Shown: positions 22,263-31,818, counted from the stretch's first letter. The stretch: 35,764 nucleotides of DNA from CAYJMQ01 sp964392415 (GCA_964392415.1 CAYMPL010000012.1:1-35764), one strand, 5' to 3'. Made by a program: numbers and translations. Notes: generated from the letters alone by a model not told the origin.

Positions 22263-24262
22263 AAGACCTCCTTCACCCGGATGCTCCCCACCTGATTATC
22301 ACCGAGATCTCGTGATTCATTCCGGTACCACAAAACGAGTCCGGACTGATACGCGTAACGATGAACAAAGGGCGGCACAATAAAGTAATAAATCGAATTC
22401 AGCGCCTGATCGAATCCGTAAGGTGTTCTCCACTCAAGCATATAGCTATGGGGATATTCCCGACGGACTTGCCCATTCTCAAGCCGCACAAAACCGCTGC
22501 GGCTCCATATGATTTCTTGGAAGGGACTGTCCGATTCAAAGTTCTCACGAAACCCAATGGCATCGATCGTCAGATCATCGATGGCAAATCCCTTCCCCCC
22601 TTCCGCCGGATCGGTCACATATCGAAAACGAAGGCGCCGCTTCATGCCGACATAAGGAGTCAGATCAAACTCCGCATCGACCCATTTCCCTTCGGTTGTC
22701 CCCGTAATTCCGTATCCAATATTGGCCCCATTCGGATTCTCTTCAGTGGTAATGTTGCCGGAAATCGGAGCCAATTTTCCTTCTTCGTTTTCAATTTCGA
22801 CATAGGCATAGTCGTAAGCCAGCTCAATGTCATAATTGACCTTGAACTTGAGAGCTGCTTTTTCAACACCGGAAAGATCAATCTCCGTGGCTAACGCATG
22901 AACCCTATCATTGCCCACATCGCTATATTCATAAAATTTCCCTTCGATAATATTTGGCGGCTCAAAAACTTTGAAGACTTTCATCTGTTCTGGAAGGTTG
23001 ATTTTCAGAGCCTGCGCCTTATGCCCATGAAACTCAGCCCGATCGAGCAGCGCAAATTTATGAACATCCGCAGACTCAAGAGAAATCTCATCATAATCGA
23101 GCCATCCCAGTTCCATTTTTTCGTAGGCATCAAAGTGTGTAGGGGTCGTGCCAAGCGGCTGGTCGGCTAAGGATGCCCAACTCCCGGCTGACATGATCGA
23201 CCAAAATCCCACAGACGACTCACTTTTATTGTTGGGTCTCGTGTCATAAAGATCTGGAAGTCCCAAATCATGACCAAACTCATGGGAGAAAACACCGGGC
23301 GTGCCATTCTCCGGCATCATCGTGTAATCAAGCATCCAAATATCGTTCACTGGATCGACCTGAATTCCGCCGTGCTGCGCAAATTTGGAAGGCCCTTTCA
23401 TCAGCGGCAATCCCGGGGGTTGAAAATTCGCGCGCCCCCTGTGGGACCAAATGGCATCCTCCTCCTGGGCGCCTCCCCTCGCCTCCTGTCCCACACCCGC
23501 ATGGACGATCATCACGTGGTCGACGTAGCCATCCGGTTCGTCAAAATCCCCATCCTGATCCCAATCATATCGATCGACGATATCGTACTGCGGCCAGTCG
23601 ACAGCGCCGGCCGTAGATGGGATGAGATCGGAGATAATTCTCCACACAGGACCATTCGCATTATCTATGTTGTGATCTTCTCCATCTTTTCCATAATGAG
23701 CCTCGGGATATGGCACAGAAAACCAGCCATAGGCATCCCCATCGACGGTATATCTTCCGGAGGAATTTTCGAGGTAAAAATTGGCCATGGTATAAGCACC
23801 CGCTGTCCGGTCAAAAAGCATTTTTTGATAATGTTCGGCAGAAAAGTCTTTTACCCAAAACGTCGCATTATCAAACGCCATCGGCTCTCCAATCTGATTG
23901 TGCGCGGGGCCAACCCCTTCCGCGTCAGAAAACTCAACCAAAAGCACGAGAATTTTACTGGTCGTTCTTAATTTGTACGGAACCGTTTCACTGTTTGGAA
24001 CAAACGGGAACGGGTCTCCATATTTAAAATCAAAAACACTGAAAGACCCCTTTCCGGTTCTGCCGATTCCAAAAGAAGAAAAATCGGCTGTTAATTCTTT
24101 AAGACGCTCCATCGAATAGTCGTGTATTTTTTTTTCGCCCGGTGATTGAATCACGCAGCCGTATTGTTTAAATTCAACGGCCCAGGCTTTAAGGAGCGGA
24201 AGAGAATTAAGAAAAGAGAGAAAAAGAAAAAGAGAGAACCCCCTTTTTATCCCATCTTTCAT
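22226..24262 (-). CDS. M6 family metalloprotease (immune inhibitor A type), 5' part before a frameshift
   Basis: This secreted zinc protease has a signal peptide ending near KAWA (residue 28). The catalytic motif HEFGHDLGLPD starts at H328, with ligands H328 and H332, catalytic E329 and the metzincin-like downstream D338. A beta-rich C-terminal region follows (about 450-680). The frame reads true as far as WYRNESRDLGDNQVG, then changes at a run of four Gs (22286-22289 on the plus strand). One extra G restores GEHPGEGGLLVVDARPE and about 110 more residues, for a protein of about 781 aa. The ATG at 24262 has AGGAGG 8 nt upstream; a TTG one codon earlier is less likely. It heads the string aroK to CcdA. 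Confidence 0.88.
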   Translation of the reverse strand: MKDGIKRGFSLFLFLSFLNSLPLLKAWAVEFKQYGCVIQSPGEKKIHDYSMERLKELTADFSSFGIGRTGKGSFSVFDFKYGDPFPFVPNSETVPYKLRTTSKILVLLVEFSDAEGVGPAHNQIGEPMAFDNATFWVKDFSAEHYQKMLFDRTAGAYTMANFYLENSSGRYTVDGDAYGWFSVPYPEAHYGKDGEDHNIDNANGPVWRIISDLIPSTAGAVDWPQYDIVDRYDWDQDGDFDEPDGYVDHVMIVHAGVGQEARGGAQEEDAIWSHRGRANFQPPGLPLMKGPSKFAQHGGIQVDPVNDIWMLDYTMMPENGTPGVFSHEFGHDLGLPDLYDTRPNNKSESSVGFWSIMSAGSWASLADQPLGTTPTHFDAYEKMELGWLDYDEISLESADVHKFALLDRAEFHGHKAQALKINLPEQMKVFKVFEPPNIIEGKFYEYSDVGNDRVHALATEIDLSGVEKAALKFKVNYDIELAYDYAYVEIENEEGKLAPISGNITTEENPNGANIGYGITGTTEGKWVDAEFDLTPYVGMKRRLRFRYVTDPAEGGKGFAIDDLTIDAIGFRENFESDSPFQEIIWSRSGFVRLENGQVRREYPHSYMLEWRTPYGFDQALNSIYYFIVPPFVHRYAYQSGLVLWYRNESRDLGDNQVGSIRVKEVFWLSMRVQRLNG

Positions 24263-24318
24263 CAACGATACCTCCTAGGTTACAAACGAGGACTGATACA
24301 ACACTGTAACTGTGCGGG

Positions 24319-24347
24319 ACTGTAAAATTTAAAAAAGAGCTTGTCAA
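24319..24347 (-). promoter_or_regulatory. Promoter for the M6 protease gene string
   Basis: The minus strand has a perfect TTGACA, 17 nt, then TACAGT. This gives a leader of about 50 nt before the ATG at 24262. The -35 box is the same DNA as that of the divergent thiolase promoter. Confidence 0.6.
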
Positions 24348-24369
24348 TGAAATTCAGCTAAAGTAATCG
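24341..24369 (+). promoter_or_regulatory. Divergent promoter for the thiolase gene, predicted leaderless
   Basis: TTGTCA is followed after 17 nt by TAATCG, and 8 nt later by the thiolase ATG. The -10 is weak, but the spacing matches the other leaderless candidates in this window. No ribosome site is present. Confidence 0.4.
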
Positions 24370-24377
24370 TCATCCTG

Positions 24378-25583
24378 ATGAAAAGTATCGTCATCGTTTC
24401 CGCGTCGCGAACGCCGATCGGGAGTTTCAACGGAGCGCTTGGGAAAATCGACGCCCCTAAACTCGGCGCGCATGTAATTTCAGAATCTCTGAAACGCGCG
24501 TCGATAAAACCTGACGACGTCTCCCAGGTCATCATGGGCTGCGTTCTTACGGCGGGCATCGGCCAGGCCCCCGCCCGGCAGGCCGCAATATTTTCGGGAA
24601 TTCCGGCGACCGTTCCGGCGATGACCATCGGAAAAGTGTGCGGATCGGGACTGAAAGCGGTCATGCTCGCCAAAAATGCGATCGAAGTTGGGGAATCTGA
24701 AATTGTCGTTGCGGGTGGCATGGAAAATATGAGCCTGGCGCCGCATCTTCTTGAAAAATCGCGCGGCGGCTATCGCCTGGGACATGCCCAGATTTCCGAC
24801 TCCATGATTAAAGACGGACTCTGGGATGTCTATCACCAGTTCCATATGGGATCTGCCGCCGAACTCTGCGCAAAAAAATACCGGTTTTCAAGAGAGGAGC
24901 AGGATGATTTTGCAAAAGAGAGCTACCGGCGGGCACAGCGGGCCGAAAAAGAAGGCCTCTTTAAAGAAGAAATCGCCCCTTTTGTAATCCCACACTTCGG
25001 CGACGCCAAAGGAAATTCTCAAACGATCAGCGAGGATGAAGAACCCCAAAAATTTCTCCCTGAAAAAATTCCAGCGCTTCGTCCGGCTTTTGAAAAAGAG
25101 GGAACCGTAACCGCTGCCAACGCATCCAAAATTAATGACGGCGCGGCGGCCGTTGTGCTGATGACGGAAGAGCTTGCAAAAAAACGCGGATTCATTGACA
25201 AGAATCATAGGCCGCTGGCAAAAATCATCGCGCAAGTCGACGCCGCCGGGCCCCCGGAATGGTTTACAACAGCGCCGATTGCCGCCATCCAAAAAGTACT
25301 TTCAATAGCAAATCTTTCCGTGAAAGACATAGATCTTTTTGAAATCAATGAAGCCTTCGCGGTCGCAGCCCTCGCGGCGATTAAAGATCTTTCACTCGAT
25401 CCTAAAAAAGTCAATGTCCATGGCGGCGCTGTTGCTCTCGGTCATCCGATCGGCGCAAGCGGCGCGCGGATTCTCACAACGCTCCTTTACGCGATGAAAC
25501 ACCATCGGGCCAAACGAGGCCTCGCCGCCATCTGCATCGGCGGCGGCGAAGCAAGCGCAATGGTTGTGGAATCGATTTCTTAA
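24378..25583 (+). CDS. Thiolase (acetyl-CoA C-acetyltransferase type)
   Basis: The 401-aa enzyme condenses two acetyl-CoA or cleaves 3-ketoacyl-CoA. It has the nucleophile C88 (KVCGSGLKA), H356 (GHPIGASGAR) and the second cysteine C386 (CIGGGEASA), all in place. The start SIVIVSASRTPIGSFNG and the full length are those of biosynthetic thiolase II, which supplies acetoacetyl-CoA, but the degradative direction is not excluded. No other beta-oxidation or polyhydroxybutyrate gene lies next to it. The G+C content appears higher than in neighbouring genes. Confidence 0.92.
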   Translation: MKSIVIVSASRTPIGSFNGALGKIDAPKLGAHVISESLKRASIKPDDVSQVIMGCVLTAGIGQAPARQAAIFSGIPATVPAMTIGKVCGSGLKAVMLAKNAIEVGESEIVVAGGMENMSLAPHLLEKSRGGYRLGHAQISDSMIKDGLWDVYHQFHMGSAAELCAKKYRFSREEQDDFAKESYRRAQRAEKEGLFKEEIAPFVIPHFGDAKGNSQTISEDEEPQKFLPEKIPALRPAFEKEGTVTAANASKINDGAAAVVLMTEELAKKRGFIDKNHRPLAKIIAQVDAAGPPEWFTTAPIAAIQKVLSIANLSVKDIDLFEINEAFAVAALAAIKDLSLDPKKVNVHGGAVALGHPIGASGARILTTLLYAMKHHRAKRGLAAICIGGGEASAMVVESIS

Positions 25584-25605
25584 ATTTGCCATCCCTGTCG
25601 ACAGG

Positions 25606-25634
25606 TTGTCTTTTTTTTCTCACGATGCTAGTCT
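25606..25634 (+). promoter_or_regulatory. Candidate leaderless promoter for the class IV aminotransferase gene
   Basis: TTGTCT, 17 nt, TAGTCT, then 8 nt to the ATG at 25643. The -10 matches only the TANNNT skeleton. There is no ribosome site. Confidence 0.4.
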
Positions 25635-25642
25635 TTTAAAAT

Positions 25643-26560
25643 ATGGCAAAGAGAATTGAAGGCATTGCCAATATCAATGGACGAATACAGCCGCTCGGCG
25701 CCGCTTCTATTCCGGTTCTGGATCATGGTTTTCTCTACGGAGATTCCGTGTTTGAGACGATGCGAACCATGGGTGGCTGGCCGTTTCAGCTTTCGAAACA
25801 TATCGACCGCCTTTTTCATTCCGCGGAAGGGTTAAGTCTTAAAATTCCTTTCACAAAAAAAGCGCTCACGGATGAGATCTGCCGAACCATTCAGTCCTAC
25901 TATAAAAAATATCCAAAATCCGAACTCTATGTTCGTGTCGTCATGACGCGCGGCTATGGAGATATTGGCTTTGACCCCAAACTCTGCCCGCGGCCGACAC
26001 TGCTTATCATCATCAAAAAATTTCGCCCGCCGGCTCAAAAATTCTATGAAGACGGAATGAACGTTGCGATTGTCCCTGTCATTCGAAATCACCCGCGGGC
26101 ATTGGATCCCAACATTAAATCGGGAAATTATCTGAACAATGTGCTTGCCTACATTGAAGCGAAAAAGCGGGGGGCAAATGACGCCATTTTATTGAATGAA
26201 GAAGGCTTCCTCACAGAGGCCTCAAACAGCAATCTGTTTCTTGTAAAGGACCATGTGGTTATGACACCGTCTATTGAGAGCGGGGTATTAAAGGGATTGA
26301 CGCGGGCGTTTATTATAGAGGTGGCAAAAAAACATGGAATGGCCGTTCATGAAAGAAAAATTAAAGAGGAAGAGCTGTTTCAGGCGGATGAATGTTTTAT
26401 TTCAAGTGTTCTCAAACGAATTCTTCCAGTGACCCGGTGTAATGCCCGACCGATAGGAAGCGGCCGGGTGGGAATGACAACGAAACAATTGATGAAATTA
26501 TTTGAGAAAGAGGCGGCTCAGCATAAACAGCCTCAGGAGAGACATTGCTTCCACAGCTAG
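25643..26560 (+). CDS. Class IV aminotransferase (branched-chain or D-amino acid aminotransferase type)
   Basis: The 305-aa PLP enzyme has fold type IV features: DHGFLYGDSVFETMRT near residues 27-42, the PLP lysine K159 in IKSGNYLNN, and the cofactor segment EEGFLTEASNSNLFLV near 190-205. The family includes IlvE, D-amino acid aminotransferase and aminodeoxychorismate lyase; sequence alone does not settle which. The length and KSGNYLNN motif favour IlvE-like. Its end overlaps the transglycosylase start by 16 nt. Confidence 0.85.
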   Translation: MAKRIEGIANINGRIQPLGAASIPVLDHGFLYGDSVFETMRTMGGWPFQLSKHIDRLFHSAEGLSLKIPFTKKALTDEICRTIQSYYKKYPKSELYVRVVMTRGYGDIGFDPKLCPRPTLLIIIKKFRPPAQKFYEDGMNVAIVPVIRNHPRALDPNIKSGNYLNNVLAYIEAKKRGANDAILLNEEGFLTEASNSNLFLVKDHVVMTPSIESGVLKGLTRAFIIEVAKKHGMAVHERKIKEEELFQADECFISSVLKRILPVTRCNARPIGSGRVGMTTKQLMKLFEKEAAQHKQPQERHCFHS

Positions 26561-28551
26561 TGGCAGCAGGTTGTATATTACTGAATTGTTCGTCACACGG
26601 AAGAATAGAAATCCCTATCGATCGCACCCCGTTTGAGAACCTTCAAAGCGAAGCGCTGGTCTCGGAAATTCAAAATCAAACAGCGGAATATCAAAAGCTT
26701 GAGAACCTCGCCGAGAAACCGTATTTCGAACTGACGCTCGGCTATCTCAACTATCTTAATAACTCTCAGGGGAGATCTCTGAAGGAAGCGGAAAACTACT
26801 TTACGAAAGCCTCCACAAGTGTCGGATCCATTGGGAATTTTTCGCTCAGGGAATACGCGCTCTATTATCTTGGCCAGATGAAACTCGAAGCGGGAAAATG
26901 CAAAGAGGCCGGGGCGTTTCATCGTGAGCTTCTCGAAAAATATCCGGAAAGTGTTGCCAAGAACCGTTTTGAGAAAGTCTGGCGGGAGCTCTGCGAATCC
27001 AAAAAACTTGAATCCCCGCTCCCTCCTCTCACCCGTGAAGAAAAATTAAGTAAGCGCCATCTAAATCTTTATGAACGGGCGCTGAAAAATGAGCGTGATA
27101 AAAATTATCCCATCGCGATTTGGCAGTTTCAAAAATTTCTAAACAGCGTCCCTGCCAGTCATCCCGAGGTGGAATCTGCCCTGGAGAAACTCCTGGTCAT
27201 CTATAAAAGACAAAACGACAAGCAAAAACAACTTCGATATTTGACGTTGCTCTCGCGATACCAGAAAGCGGATCCGCAGAAATTCCCCTACTCTCCGAAA
27301 TGGCTTCTGGAACTGGCGAAATTTCATTGGAACCATGAACGTCCCGAGATCACCCAAAAATATATTGAGCTTCTGATTCGTTGGCCCTATCATCGCTATC
27401 TTTCGAACAGCTATTTTATTCTTTCGAAAATCGCGGCTGAGAATAAAGACTTTCAGAAGGCAAAGGAATCGATCGATCTCGCAGCAACGTCAAACATTCG
27501 CCCGCAGGTTGAGGAAGAAATTTCATATCTTCGCGGATGGTACGCCTACCGGGCGGCAGACTACAAAGCCGCGATTGAAGTTTTCAAGCAATTCAGGCGC
27601 GACTACCCCGAGTCTGACTATTTCGATACCGCCACCTACTGGCTCGCGCAGACACACAAAAAAACGGGGGATATCGGCGAGGCAAATGATCATTTTCATG
27701 AACTCGCGGATAAGAATCCCTACTCCTACTATGGCATCCGTTCGCTCCACCATTTAAAAAAACAGAGAAAAGCGATTCAGTTTGAAAAGCAGCTTATTTT
27801 TCGCTATTCGAAACGCGCGTTTGGAAGCGAACATATCGCTCCATTTCTAAAAGGTGAAAAACTGATTCATCTTGGATTTGGCAAAGATGGCGTTGATGAA
27901 CTCCGCTCCGCAACGACGCTGCCCGCTTTTCTGGATACACCGTGGTTATTTCAATATTACATTGCGACTCTCTATCATCTCGGCAAGGATTATATTTCTT
28001 CGATTGTCCTCTTAAGCCAACTTCAGAAGAAATATCTCGACGATCTCCCCGATGAACATTTGCTTCTTCTTTACCCGAAACAATATTGGGATCTCGTACA
28101 AAAATACGCGAAAAAATTTTCTCTCGACCCATTTTTAATCCTTTCAATCATGCGCCAGGAGAGCGCATTCAATCCCAATGCGGTCTCCCCCGCCGATGCC
28201 ATAGGCCTTTTGCAGATGACCCCCTATATTGGAAAGGCGATGGCAAAGCGCCTGAAACGCAAATGGCGCAAAAACGATCTTTTCGATCCTGACAAGAATC
28301 TTCTCTATTGTGCTTTTTATCTCTCGCGTCTCATGAAGAAATTTAGAGGAAATCTTACTTTTGTTCTTGCAAGCTACAACGCAAATGAAGAAAACGCTCA
28401 AAAATGGATCAAGCGATACTGGACAAATAACGTTGAGGAATTCATTGAAGAGATTCCCTATAAAGAAACCCGCTCTTACGTAAAGCTCATCATGAGGAAT
28501 TACACAAACTATCTGTTTGTTCATGAAGGGGTTTTTAAGCCATCTCCTTGA
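26545..28551 (+). CDS. Lytic transglycosylase with TPR-like repeats (Slt70 type)
   Basis: The 668-aa protein has a long helical superhelix of TPR-like repeats (about 50-500) and a C-terminal goose-type lysozyme domain. The catalytic glutamate is E539 in IMRQESAFNP, followed by GLLQMTP and the ASYNANEEN motif. It cleaves peptidoglycan glycan strands to anhydro-muropeptides in the periplasm. The start is TTG at 26545, chosen because AGGAGA lies 5 nt upstream. The N-terminus then reads LPQLVAAGCILLNCSS, with lipobox-like cysteines C10 and C15, but it lacks a positive charge, so lipidation is uncertain. Translation is coupled to the aminotransferase gene. Confidence 0.9.
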   Translation: MLPQLVAAGCILLNCSSHGRIEIPIDRTPFENLQSEALVSEIQNQTAEYQKLENLAEKPYFELTLGYLNYLNNSQGRSLKEAENYFTKASTSVGSIGNFSLREYALYYLGQMKLEAGKCKEAGAFHRELLEKYPESVAKNRFEKVWRELCESKKLESPLPPLTREEKLSKRHLNLYERALKNERDKNYPIAIWQFQKFLNSVPASHPEVESALEKLLVIYKRQNDKQKQLRYLTLLSRYQKADPQKFPYSPKWLLELAKFHWNHERPEITQKYIELLIRWPYHRYLSNSYFILSKIAAENKDFQKAKESIDLAATSNIRPQVEEEISYLRGWYAYRAADYKAAIEVFKQFRRDYPESDYFDTATYWLAQTHKKTGDIGEANDHFHELADKNPYSYYGIRSLHHLKKQRKAIQFEKQLIFRYSKRAFGSEHIAPFLKGEKLIHLGFGKDGVDELRSATTLPAFLDTPWLFQYYIATLYHLGKDYISSIVLLSQLQKKYLDDLPDEHLLLLYPKQYWDLVQKYAKKFSLDPFLILSIMRQESAFNPNAVSPADAIGLLQMTPYIGKAMAKRLKRKWRKNDLFDPDKNLLYCAFYLSRLMKKFRGNLTFVLASYNANEENAQKWIKRYWTNNVEEFIEEIPYKETRSYVKLIMRNYTNYLFVHEGVFKPSP

Positions 28552-28699
28552 GATATCGACATCTGTCTTACAAAAAACGTCACTTCCGACATCAATACAA
28601 AATAATAAATTAAATTATTATTAGTTATTTCAATTACTTACAATAATTACCTCCCGTGGCACATCAATTGCTCTTTTAAAGTGTTAAGGAGAGCAGTTG

Positions 28700-29824
28700 G
28701 TGAAAAAGGCGCACCTGGTTGGAATTTATATCTCGGTCGTTATGACGATTCTGACACTCAATCGCCTATTTATAATGAGTGGTTTTGAACCGGGGGAAGA
28801 TCCCGCCCCCCGCAGGGGCGCGCCCCAGAAGCCGCTTCTGAATGAGGCCCAGGCTGTTTCACCTCCTTCTCCTCTGCAGCGCGATCCTGATCTCGTAAAA
28901 AACTGGGCGCTCAAAGATGACAGCGCCCTGTCGATTCATAAGGCCTGGCAGCTTGGCCAATGCGATGAAAGAGTTGTGGTGGCTGTCATCGACACCGGGG
29001 TCGACTACAACCACCCCGATCTCAAACAAAACATCTGGAAAAACCCGGTAGAAATTGAAGGAAACGGGAAAGACGATGATAAAAATGGATACGTGGATGA
29101 CACGATGGGATGGGATTTTGTAGGCAACGATCCGCTCCCCTATGATGATCATGGACATGGAACGCATGTCACGGGTATCATCGGCGCCGCTTCCTCCAAC
29201 GGCATTGGAATTTCCGGGGTCTGTCCCAATGTCCGTCTGATGATTTTAAAATACTACGATGCCGATGCCGATGGAAAAACAAATCTTAAAAATACCGTAA
29301 GAGCCCTCCATTACGCGGTGGATAATGGGGCGAATATTATTAATTACAGCGGTGGGGGGGCGGAATTTTCGAAAGAAGAATATCAGGCCATTGAGAAGGC
29401 CAGTCAAAAAGGAATTCTCGTGATCGCAGCAGCCGGGAATGAAAAACAAAATGCCGACCAACATGCGTACTACCCGGCATCGTATGATCTCGAAAATATC
29501 GTCTCCATTGCAGCGGTGACGCAGGCAAAAACACTCGTTGAATCTTCAAACTATGGCATCAAAAAAATCGATATCGCGGCCCCCGGAAAATCGATCTACA
29601 GCACCCTCCCCCAGGGGAGATACGGCTATATGACGGGGACCTCCCAGTCGACCGCTTTTGTCAGCGGCATCGCGGCCCTTGCACTCTCAAAAAACCGATC
29701 TCTGACCGTTGACCAATTAAAAGAACTCCTTATCGCAAGCATCGATCCCCAGGTATCCCTACGGGGAAAAATAAAGACCGGCGGTGTCATTAACGCCCAT
29801 ACGCTTCTTAAACATATTTATTGA
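28700..29824 (+). CDS. Subtilisin-like serine protease (S8)
   Basis: The 374-aa protease has a signal or anchor helix (about 3-24), a Pro-rich linker, and an S8 domain from about 85. The triad is D98 (AVIDTGVDYNHPD), H153 (GHGTHVTG) and S315 (TGTSQSTAFVSG), with the oxyanion Asn in AAAGNE. The propeptide is short or absent. The GTG at 28700 lies 8 nt after AAGGAG; a TTG one codon earlier is the alternative. It should act outside the cytoplasm. The 145 nt upstream are AT-rich and probably hold its promoter, but I see no clear pair of boxes. Confidence 0.93.
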   Translation: MKKAHLVGIYISVVMTILTLNRLFIMSGFEPGEDPAPRRGAPQKPLLNEAQAVSPPSPLQRDPDLVKNWALKDDSALSIHKAWQLGQCDERVVVAVIDTGVDYNHPDLKQNIWKNPVEIEGNGKDDDKNGYVDDTMGWDFVGNDPLPYDDHGHGTHVTGIIGAASSNGIGISGVCPNVRLMILKYYDADADGKTNLKNTVRALHYAVDNGANIINYSGGGAEFSKEEYQAIEKASQKGILVIAAAGNEKQNADQHAYYPASYDLENIVSIAAVTQAKTLVESSNYGIKKIDIAAPGKSIYSTLPQGRYGYMTGTSQSTAFVSGIAALALSKNRSLTVDQLKELLIASIDPQVSLRGKIKTGGVINAHTLLKHIY

Positions 29825-29858
29825 CCTCTGTCGCTCCAATTTGCTACACCTGAGGCTA

Positions 29859-31817
29859 ATGAAAAAGTGGTGGATGGCTGGAATGGTTGCAGCGGCTGGG
29901 CTTGGGTTGCTTCTTTTTTATCATCGTCCTCTCTCCCTCATTACCACATCCAGAGGAATCAGCGGCGCCCGCTCAAAAGTCATTCTGATAAGCTTTGATG
30001 GGGGATCCAATGAGCTCCTTCACCAATTTATTTCCTCTTTTCCACCGGATAGCGGATTTCGTAAGATTCAAAAGAACGGTTTTCTGGCAGATCAGGGGCT
30101 GGAAGTCAGTTCCCCATCGCTGACCGCACCATCCCATATTTCCATCGCCACGGGGGTCGCTCCCTCCATCCATGGAATTGTTTCAAATCAGTTCCACATT
30201 CCGAATGATCCCATTGGCCGATCTGTCAATGGATTTACGTATGACATCGCCCCCAGCGTCGAGACGATCTGGGAAGAAGCCAAGAAAGAGTGGAAACAAG
30301 TTGTGGGAATCGCCTATCCTGCGCTCGATGGCTTATCTCCAAAACGGACAGCCGATAGGGGGATCTCTTATACCAAACAGGAATCACCCGGCTTTATCTT
30401 TGAACCCTCCAAATTCAATGACTACCCTGGAAAACTTCCGGAAAAGATCAAATCATACAGCCCCCCTCGCTATACGAACTTTTTTTTAACTGAAGTTGGC
30501 ACCGATGAGAGATATACCGATGCCTTTTATGATCACCCTTTCCACGGGCCAGAAAAGCCAGAAAAAAAAGAAGAACCAGGAAGATCTCTGGCCAAGCGGC
30601 CGATTGAAATGATTGCAATCGACTCAACCAAAGATGGAAAAACAAATTATGACGCATTTCTGTTCGACGATGATCATGACCTCCAAAATGGTTTTCAAGG
30701 GACTGTCGATTTGAAACGATCCCCCTGGATCGGCATTCAATTTTTGAATGACGATATCCTGAAAGGAAGCTGGTGCAAATTGCTTTCGCTTTCCCCTGAT
30801 CTCACAAACGTGAAACTTTATGTCGGCGCTGTTCACAAAACAGACGCCTATCCGAATTATGATAACGATTTCACCAATCTCATCAGAAAAGAGATCGGTT
30901 TTTGGCCGGGGACTCCTGATCGAGGCAATCTGGGGAAAGGGGTGACGCCAGAGATGATGGTGGAGCAGTCGCTGAGACTGGCAGATTACCTTCATAAAGC
31001 CACACTTCTTGTTGGCACGCAATTTAAATTTAGGCCATGGGATTTGATTCTCACCTATCAGCCGATGCTTGATGAATTGGAACATCAATTTCTTCTCACA
31101 GATCGATCTCAAAAAGACTTTTCAAAAGAAAAAAGCGAAGAATACCTAGGCTATATTCGTGCCGGTTATGTAAAAGCAAATGAGATTGTCGAGTCGCTCA
31201 TTAAAGAAACCGAGACCGAAAATGCTCATCTGATTGTTGTCAGCGATCACGGCATGGCGCCGCTTAAAAAAATCTACCACCCCAATCGTCTTTTGCGGGA
31301 GCGGGGGTATATCAGAACAGATGATGACGAGATGGCCAGAAAAGAAATCATTGCGAGGGCATTTAGTTCGGGGGGGATCAGCCATATCTACGTCAATCTG
31401 GAGGATCGGGAAAAAGATGGAATGGTTCCGAAAGAGAAAAAAGAAAGAGGGGCGAAGAAACCGTATGAAGTTATTCGCGACGAACTGATCGCCATTTTCA
31501 AAGAAGAGGCCTCGAAAGAGGATTCCCCGATTCAAAAAGTTCTAAAACGGGAAGAGGCAGAGGCGATCGGCCTCAATCATCCGCACGCCGGGGATGTCAT
31601 CGTCATGGGCAACCCGGGATTTCATTTCACCGATGCCATGACACCCGGCCCTATTTTAGAAACTGCCACGTTCTATGGTCAGCATGGATATGATCCCACC
31701 CTTCCGGTCATGAAAGGAATCTTTGCGGTGTATGGCCCTAATTTTAAGAAAGATCTCGTTAAAGAGCCTGTAAGCTACAAAGATATCAAGCCGCTTGTCT
31801 TAAAACTGCTTCAATGA
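29859..31817 (+). CDS. Alkaline-phosphatase-superfamily protein (type I phosphodiesterase/nucleotide pyrophosphatase)
   Basis: The 652-aa protein has an N-terminal anchor helix (about 4-22) and a periplasmic catalytic domain. Metal and nucleophile residues of the family are visible: D47 (SFDGGS), T89 (SLTAPSHISIATG), the DELEHQF pair, VSDHGMAP, and a late histidine in YGQHGYDP. It should hydrolyse phosphodiesters or phosphomonoesters, and the substrate is unknown. The ATG at 29859 has a GAGG site. A large insertion (about 200-330) with many acidic residues separates the two halves of the metal site. It lies 1 nt before lnt, suggesting an envelope-lipid link. Confidence 0.85.
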   Translation: MKKWWMAGMVAAAGLGLLLFYHRPLSLITTSRGISGARSKVILISFDGGSNELLHQFISSFPPDSGFRKIQKNGFLADQGLEVSSPSLTAPSHISIATGVAPSIHGIVSNQFHIPNDPIGRSVNGFTYDIAPSVETIWEEAKKEWKQVVGIAYPALDGLSPKRTADRGISYTKQESPGFIFEPSKFNDYPGKLPEKIKSYSPPRYTNFFLTEVGTDERYTDAFYDHPFHGPEKPEKKEEPGRSLAKRPIEMIAIDSTKDGKTNYDAFLFDDDHDLQNGFQGTVDLKRSPWIGIQFLNDDILKGSWCKLLSLSPDLTNVKLYVGAVHKTDAYPNYDNDFTNLIRKEIGFWPGTPDRGNLGKGVTPEMMVEQSLRLADYLHKATLLVGTQFKFRPWDLILTYQPMLDELEHQFLLTDRSQKDFSKEKSEEYLGYIRAGYVKANEIVESLIKETETENAHLIVVSDHGMAPLKKIYHPNRLLRERGYIRTDDDEMARKEIIARAFSSGGISHIYVNLEDREKDGMVPKEKKERGAKKPYEVIRDELIAIFKEEASKEDSPIQKVLKREEAEAIGLNHPHAGDVIVMGNPGFHFTDAMTPGPILETATFYGQHGYDPTLPVMKGIFAVYGPNFKKDLVKEPVSYKDIKPLVLKLLQ

Positions 31818-31818
31818 A

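Noticed and set aside
22280..22300. Programmed ribosomal frameshift in the M6 gene
   Set aside because: There is no slippery heptamer or following pseudoknot; a short G run is better explained by an error or mutation.
23270..23971. 233-codon plus-strand frame antisense to the M6 protease
   Set aside because: It is fully antisense to the zinc-protease core and its composition (many Ile, His, Arg) is that of a shadow frame.
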